NCBI RefSeq assembly: GCF_026624755.1
Contig: NZ_JAPMXC010000010.1
Coordinates: 640,732-704,731 of the forward strand
Length of the DNA: 64,000 bases
Source: Robbsia betulipollinis
GTDB taxonomy: Bacteria > Pseudomonadota > Gammaproteobacteria > Burkholderiales > Burkholderiaceae
Direction of reading: 5' to 3'
Below are positions 59,960-64,000 of this stretch, piece after piece. Positions within the stretch are counted from its first letter, which is position 1. Every line of letters starts with the position of its first letter. The translations under genes were made by a program, and so were the position numbers. Below the pieces are notes generated by a model. That model had not been told where the DNA came from, did no database searches, and was given only the letters and a program-made list of their open reading frames with translations.

Positions 59960-60063
59960 TTAGTACACACAGGGGAGGGTGGGTCGAGAGTTGGCAGGTA
60001 AAAACTTTCTAGACCGCCAGTTCCCGCATTCGCAGAATTTTTCCCCGTTTTGAGGTTTTGTTA

Positions 60064-60537
60064 ATGGCTTTAACAGCAAAGAAAAGGCGTTTCGCCGACG
60101 CTGTTTTAGCCGGCAAGTCCAATAAAGACGGGGCTGTTGCTGCTGGATACAGCGCCAAAACGGCATCGGCTGCCGGGTCGCGACTTGTTAAAGACAAGGA
60201 CGTCGTCCTGTACCTGGAGGCGGCCCGGATTCAGCGCGAGGCAAAAGCGAAGCCGGCCGAGAAAGAGGCTGGCGCGCCGCGGGTGCCGGCCGATTTCAAC
60301 ATAGACGCGCTGTCGACCTTCACGGATCCGAAGGCGTTCCTGATTGCTGCAATGAACGACGGCCGGACCGAGCAGAAGCTGCGTGTGGACGCGGCGAAGG
60401 CGCTCATGCCGTTCATGCACGCGAAGGTCGGCGAGGCCGGAAAGAAGGACGCGAAGGCAGACGCCGCCAAAAAGGCGGGTGCAGGAAAATTCGCCGCGAC
60501 GGCGCCGCCGAAGCTGGTCGTGAACAACCGGAAGTAG
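60064..60537 (+). CDS. Terminase small subunit
   Basis: This 157-residue protein has a terS-type N-terminal HTH (MALTAKKRRFADAVLAGKSNKDGAVAAGYSAKTASAAGSRLVKDKDVVLYLEA). A linker and a C-terminal region ending in a Lys-rich tail follow. It recognises the packaging site. GAGG lies eight bases before ATG 60064. It is next to the large subunit. Confidence 0.82.
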   Translation: MALTAKKRRFADAVLAGKSNKDGAVAAGYSAKTASAAGSRLVKDKDVVLYLEAARIQREAKAKPAEKEAGAPRVPADFNIDALSTFTDPKAFLIAAMNDGRTEQKLRVDAAKALMPFMHAKVGEAGKKDAKADAAKKAGAGKFAATAPPKLVVNNRK

Positions 60538-60540
60538 GCG

Positions 60541-62220
60541 ATGGAATGGAAGACAAGCTGCGTCGATTGGGCGGAACGGCTCAAGCGCGGCGACTCCATT
60601 ATTCCGCCTCCGATCTTCCCGGGGCAGTCTGAGCAAGCGCTCGAAGTTTTCAAGGCGCTCAAGATCGTAGACGCGCCCGGCAGCCCGACGTTCGGCGAGT
60701 CGTGTGCGGAATGGGTGTTCGACCTGGTCGCCTCGATCTTCGGTGCGTATGACCCGGAGAGCGGGCGCCGTCTGATTACCGAGTGGTTCATCTGCCTGCC
60801 GAAGAAAAATTCGAAGTCGACCATCGCCGCCGGGATCATGATGACCGCGGTCATTTTGAACTGGCGGCAGTCGGCTGAATTCGCGATTCTGGCCCCGACG
60901 ATCGAGGTCGCGCAGAACAGTTTCAGCCCGAGCCGGGACATGGTGAAGCATGACGAGGAGCTTGAGGAGCTTCTCCAGGTTCAAACGCACATCAAGACGA
61001 TAACGCACCGTAACACTGGCGCGACGCTGAAGGTCGTCGCGGCCGACTCGAATACGGTAGGCGGGAAAAAGTCTGTGGGGACGCTGGTCGACGAGTTGTG
61101 GCTGTTCGGCAAGCAAGCCGGTGCAGAGAACATGCTGCGGGAGGCAATCGGCGGCTTGGCGTCACGCCCGGAAGGCTTCGTTATTTACCTGACGACGCAA
61201 TCGGACGATCCGCCGGCGGGCGTGTTCCGCCAAAAGCTGCAGTACGCGCGCGACGTTCGCGACGGTAAGGTCATCGACCCATGTTTCGTGCCGGTGATTT
61301 TCGAGCACCCGCCCGAAATGGTGGCGAGCAAAGAGCATCTGCTCGCTGAAAACCTTGCCATGGTGAATCCGAATCTCGGCTATTCGGTAGATCGCGCTTT
61401 CCTACTGCGCGAATTCACTAAGGCGAAAACTGAGGGTGAAGCATCGTTCCGCGGCTTCTTGGCGAAGCACGGCAACGTGGAAATCGGCCTCGCTCTGCGC
61501 AGCGACCGGTGGGCTGGCGCCGACTTTTGGGAGGCTGCCGCGCTGGCGCCGTGCCTCTCGCTGGACGATCTGATTGCCCGCTCGGAGGTCATCGACGTGG
61601 GCATAGATGGCGGCGGGCTCGACGACTTGCTGGGGTTGGCCGTAATAGGTCGCGAGCGTGAAACGCGGCGCTGGCTTCTGTGGACGCATGCCTGGGCGCA
61701 CCCATCCGTGTTTGATCGCCGCAAGGAAATCGCGCCGGCGCTGCGCGACTTCGAGAAGGCGGGCGACCTGACGGTCGTCGATCAAATGGGTGACGACGTG
61801 ATGCAAGTTGCGGAAATCGTCTCGATGATCGAGGTTGCCGGTCTGCTTGACCGTGTTGGCGCCGACCCAGCTGGCATCGGCGCGGTACTCGATGCACTCG
61901 TCGAGGCAGACGTCCCGCAGGACAAGGTGATCGGCATTTCGCAGGGCTGGAAACTGTCGGGCGCAATCAAGACTGCCGAGCGGAAGCTGGCAGAAGGCGT
62001 GTTGATCCACGGCGGCCAGTCGTTGATGGCTTGGAGCGTCGGAAACGCTCGGGTCGTTCCAGTAGGAAACGCGGTGAATATTACGAAACAAGCAAGCGGG
62101 ACGTCAAAAATCGACCCGCTTATGGCCAGTTTCGACGCTATTTCGCTGATGGCTTTGAATCCTGAGTCGCGCTACAGCGCGGACGGATTTTTCGACGACC
62201 CGATCATGGTGGGGGTGTGA
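60541..62220 (+). CDS. Terminase large subunit (HK97-type Terminase_1)
   Basis: The 559-residue packaging motor has an N-terminal ATPase with a divergent Walker A (CLPKKNSKSTIAAG) and Walker B/TLVDELWLF. The C-terminal nuclease has its acidic cluster in IDVGIDGGGLDDLLGLAVIG and, later, QMGDDVMQV. Length and motifs match HK97-like terminases. It ends in a TGA overlapping the portal ATG. Confidence 0.93.
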   Translation: MEWKTSCVDWAERLKRGDSIIPPPIFPGQSEQALEVFKALKIVDAPGSPTFGESCAEWVFDLVASIFGAYDPESGRRLITEWFICLPKKNSKSTIAAGIMMTAVILNWRQSAEFAILAPTIEVAQNSFSPSRDMVKHDEELEELLQVQTHIKTITHRNTGATLKVVAADSNTVGGKKSVGTLVDELWLFGKQAGAENMLREAIGGLASRPEGFVIYLTTQSDDPPAGVFRQKLQYARDVRDGKVIDPCFVPVIFEHPPEMVASKEHLLAENLAMVNPNLGYSVDRAFLLREFTKAKTEGEASFRGFLAKHGNVEIGLALRSDRWAGADFWEAAALAPCLSLDDLIARSEVIDVGIDGGGLDDLLGLAVIGRERETRRWLLWTHAWAHPSVFDRRKEIAPALRDFEKAGDLTVVDQMGDDVMQVAEIVSMIEVAGLLDRVGADPAGIGAVLDALVEADVPQDKVIGISQGWKLSGAIKTAERKLAEGVLIHGGQSLMAWSVGNARVVPVGNAVNITKQASGTSKIDPLMASFDAISLMALNPESRYSADGFFDDPIMVGV

Positions 62221-63057
62221 TGGCAGGCAGCAAAAAGCCGGGCCGGGTGAAGTCGGCGCTGTTGAACTGGATGGGCGTCCCAATCGGACTTACCGATGGC
62301 ACTTTCTGGCAAGAATGGTTCGGTTCGAAGAGCGCGAGCGGGAAAAACGTATCTGTCGACACGGCAATGCAGCTGTCGGCAGTTTGGGCGTGCATTCGCC
62401 TCCTCTCCGAGACGGTGTCGACGCTGCCGCTCAAGGTATACCGGAAGCAGGCCGACGGATCGCGGGCGATCGCCACTGATCACCCGCTGTACCGGCTGCT
62501 GAGTCAATCTCCAAACTTGGAAATGACGCCGGGGCGTTTCATGCTGTTCATCGTGGCAAGCATTTGCTTGCGCGGTAACGCGTTCGTCGAAAAAATCATG
62601 ATCGGTGCGCGTGTGGTAGCGCTGAATCCGCTTCTGCCGCAAAACGTCGTCGTCAAGCGGCTCGACAATGGGCAACTGCAGTACACCTACACCGACTCGT
62701 CCGGAGAGCGGACGATACCGGTAAAAAACATGATGCACATCAGAGGTTTCGGCCTGGATGGAATCTGCGGTATGCATCCCATTCGAGAGGGTCGGGAGCT
62801 GTTTGGTTCGGCAATGGCGGCGGAAGAGGCGGCCGCGAAGATATTCGCGCAGGGCATGCAATCGTCAGGTTTTCTCAGCAGCGAAAACACGCTCCGGCCT
62901 GACCAGCGAGACCAGATCCGCAAGAACCTTGCGACGTTTATGGGCTCCACCAATGCCGGAAAGTTGATGGTGCTCGAAAGCGGGCTGAAGTACCAGGGCA
63001 TCACGATGGATCCGGAGGCCGCGCAGATGCTGGAAACGCGGGCCATGAATGTTGAAC
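62220..63057 (+). pseudogene. Portal protein (HK97 type), truncated by insertion
   Basis: The frame encodes the first ~280 residues of a phage portal: ..NVSVDTAMQLSAVWACIRLLSETVSTLPLKVYR.. and ..GLKYQGITMDPEAAQMLETRAMNVE, where homologues continue into EICRxFxVPP. At 63058 the sequence jumps to an insertion-sequence end and the frame runs into foreign codons (RKRPASTSS..). A normal portal is over 400 residues, so a third is missing. No replacement is seen downstream. Confidence 0.85.
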
Positions 63058-63320
63058 GTAAGCGTCCAGCCAGTACATCTTCTCCATCCGATCTAAAAGC
63101 GCGAGGATTGCCGATTTCATAACGGGATCGGAAGCGATGAGAGAAGAGCCGGATGTAATCGAGGTCAAGCCGTCGACAGCACGTCGACGCTTTAGCACGA
63201 CGTTCAAGCGGGAACTGGTGGAACAGACGTTGCGCCCCGACGTCTCGATGGCCGCGGTGGCGTTAGCCAACGGCCTCAACACGAACCAGCTTGCCCGATG
63301 GCGGCGCGAGTATTTATTGG
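63058..63320 (+). mobile_element. Partial IS66-family element with tnpA fragment
   Basis: The sequence starts with GTAAGCG.. (63058), the usual terminal of IS66 elements, right at the break in the portal gene. It carries a start of IS66 OrfA (MREEPDVIEVKPSTARRRFSTTFKRELVEQ from 63137, HTH ..AAVALANGLNTNQLARWRREYL). The OrfA frame diverges after about 63310 and ends at 63364. OrfB and OrfC are absent, so only the left end is left. Confidence 0.75.
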
Positions 63321-63364
63321 GTACGGGTGCCAGTCCGATGCCATTGCCCGCACGCGGCTCTTGA
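63137..63364 (+). pseudogene. IS66 OrfA (TnpA) fragment
   Basis: 75 codons, of which the first ~58 match IS66 OrfA, including the HTH region. The last ~17 codons (LLGTGASPMPLPARGS) come from unrelated DNA at the truncation. The missing C-terminal part and partner genes make it non-functional. Confidence 0.7.
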
Positions 63365-63417
63365 TCTGCGGGATCGCGTCGGGCGCGGGCGCCTCGATCC
63401 AGTCCACCTGGTTCGAC
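63321..63417. other. Unassigned fragment between IS66 remnant and inverted repeat
   Basis: GC-rich sequence with coding-like bias (open in several frames) but no recognisable gene. It may be part of another truncated element or a rearrangement junction. Confidence 0.35.
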
Positions 63418-63672
63418 TCTATCTACCGAACGTTCGATGCCAAACAGGCAACAGGGCATGTCTGCATATGCCAAAGCTGAACTTCAACCAAACTGCCAGG
63501 GCCAGTTGTGCGGCTATATAGCGAGTTTAACTACACGAAATCTGGATCGAAAAAATTATCCGTAAAGACGATGATTGAGAGGGTTTTCATGAGGTTTTGT
63601 GGTTGAAGTTCAGCTTTGGCATATGCAGACATGCCCTGTTGCCTGTTTGGCATCGAACGTTCGGTAGATAGA
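63418..63672. repeat. 73-bp perfect inverted repeat with 109-bp spacer
   Basis: The arm 63418-63490 is the exact reverse complement of 63600-63672. Each arm contains the sequence around GGCATATGCAGACATG. The 109-bp spacer is AT-rich and holds no gene. The right arm is also part of the 187-bp tandem repeat. Confidence 0.85.
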
Positions 63673-63988
63673 AAAACCGCCATTGTCAGCTTGGCCCGTT
63701 AGCTCGTATTCTTTCGAAAGAACAGCGAGTTCTGTTCGAAAGGAAACGGGTCAGTCAGTGGTCCCCTGCTACGCATCATGGATGCGACCGCCACGACTGG
63801 ATTTGGCATATGCAGACATGCCCTGTTGCCTGTTTGGCATCGAACGTTCGGTAGATAGAAAAACCGCCATTGTCAGCTTGGCCCGTTAGCTCGTATTCTT
63901 TCGAAAGAACAGCGAGTTCTGTTCGAAAGGAAACGGGTCAGTCAGTGGTCCCCTGCTACGCATCATGGATGCGACCGCCACGACTGGA
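63615..63988. repeat. 187-bp tandem duplication
   Basis: 63615-63801 is repeated identically at 63802-63988. Each unit contains the palindrome TTCTTTCGAAAGAA and a second partial hairpin around GAACAG/CTGTTC. There is no coding signal. A third copy of the first ~58 bp lies inverted at 63418-63473. This may be a duplicated insertion-sequence end, or an assembly effect at a repeat. Confidence 0.85.
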
Positions 63989-64000
63989 TCTTTCTACGTA

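Larger units (their letters stand above)
40616..63057. mobile_element. Lambdoid-type prophage (left end to portal gene), right part missing from the window
   Basis: The region holds, in phage order, integrase, excisionase, morons, a DNA methyltransferase, a leftward early operon, a CI-like repressor, Cro-like and CII-like regulators, a replication gene with iterons, an early operon, HNH nuclease, terminase subunits and a portal gene. The left boundary is the broken response-regulator gene. The right boundary in this window is an IS66-like insertion inside the portal gene, so head, tail and lysis genes are not seen. Confidence 0.88.

Overview
The window looks like a chromosome segment of a member of the Burkholderiaceae (Betaproteobacteria). 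This is inferred from the high GC, the strong G/C third-position bias, an OmpC-type Burkholderia porin, an SOS-controlled imuA-imuB-dnaE2 mutasome, and several sugar-acid and aromatic catabolic clusters laid side by side. No rRNA, tRNA or CRISPR array was seen.

Positions 1-40000 are host sequence. First comes the end of an iron-siderophore ABC importer (FecE/FecCD type), followed by a near-perfect Fur box and a 39-residue hydrophobic peptide. Next are an SDR oxidoreductase, an Aer-like chemoreceptor, a YjbQ protein, and a two-gene sugar-acid module (L-2-keto-3-deoxyarabonate dehydratase and alpha-ketoglutarate semialdehyde dehydrogenase) with a divergent LysR regulator. The error-prone repair operon imuA-imuB-dnaE2 follows, with a textbook LexA box. 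A TetR/operator region, an entericidin and an AraC remnant lead to an aromatic meta-cleavage cluster: a LysR regulator with two HTH domains, ligJ, ligK, a solute-binding protein, and divergently ligB, ligA, an aromatic-acid MFS carrier and a porin. Because ligC and ligI are absent, gallate is the most economical substrate. The cluster at 25.9-37.9 kb handles a hexuronate/aldonate: a four-gene sugar ABC importer, a lactonase, a fructuronate-reductase-like enzyme, mannonate dehydratase, an idonate-type dehydrogenase, an MFS carrier and a GntR regulator. The 9-bp word GTATGGTAG occurs in three of its promoters and is a candidate GntR operator. A free-methionine-R-sulfoxide reductase and a Pit phosphate transporter close the host part.

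From about 40.62 kb to 63.06 kb lies a lambdoid-type prophage integrated into a LuxR-family response-regulator gene, of which only the 3' part remains. Its layout is: integrase and excisionase; an AT-rich moron island; an orphan C5 cytosine methyltransferase at the end of a leftward run of small genes; a leftward promoter with two operators; a toxin/antitoxin-like three-gene module; a CI-like S24 repressor; a divergent Cro-like gene; a CII-like regulator; a replication gene with seven internal iterons; a tightly overlapped early operon; a terminator; an HNH nuclease; the terminase pair; and a portal gene. The portal gene is cut at 63057 by a partial IS66-type element. The window ends in a 73-bp perfect inverted repeat and a 187-bp perfect tandem duplication.

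The most informative non-coding signals are the phage operators (ATCAC-N4-GTGTT). Two sit with almost identical geometry at the leftward and rightward promoters, and both promoters would give mRNAs that begin at, or within a base or so of, the AUG. The other notable signals are the iteron array inside the replication gene and the GTATGGTAG word set.
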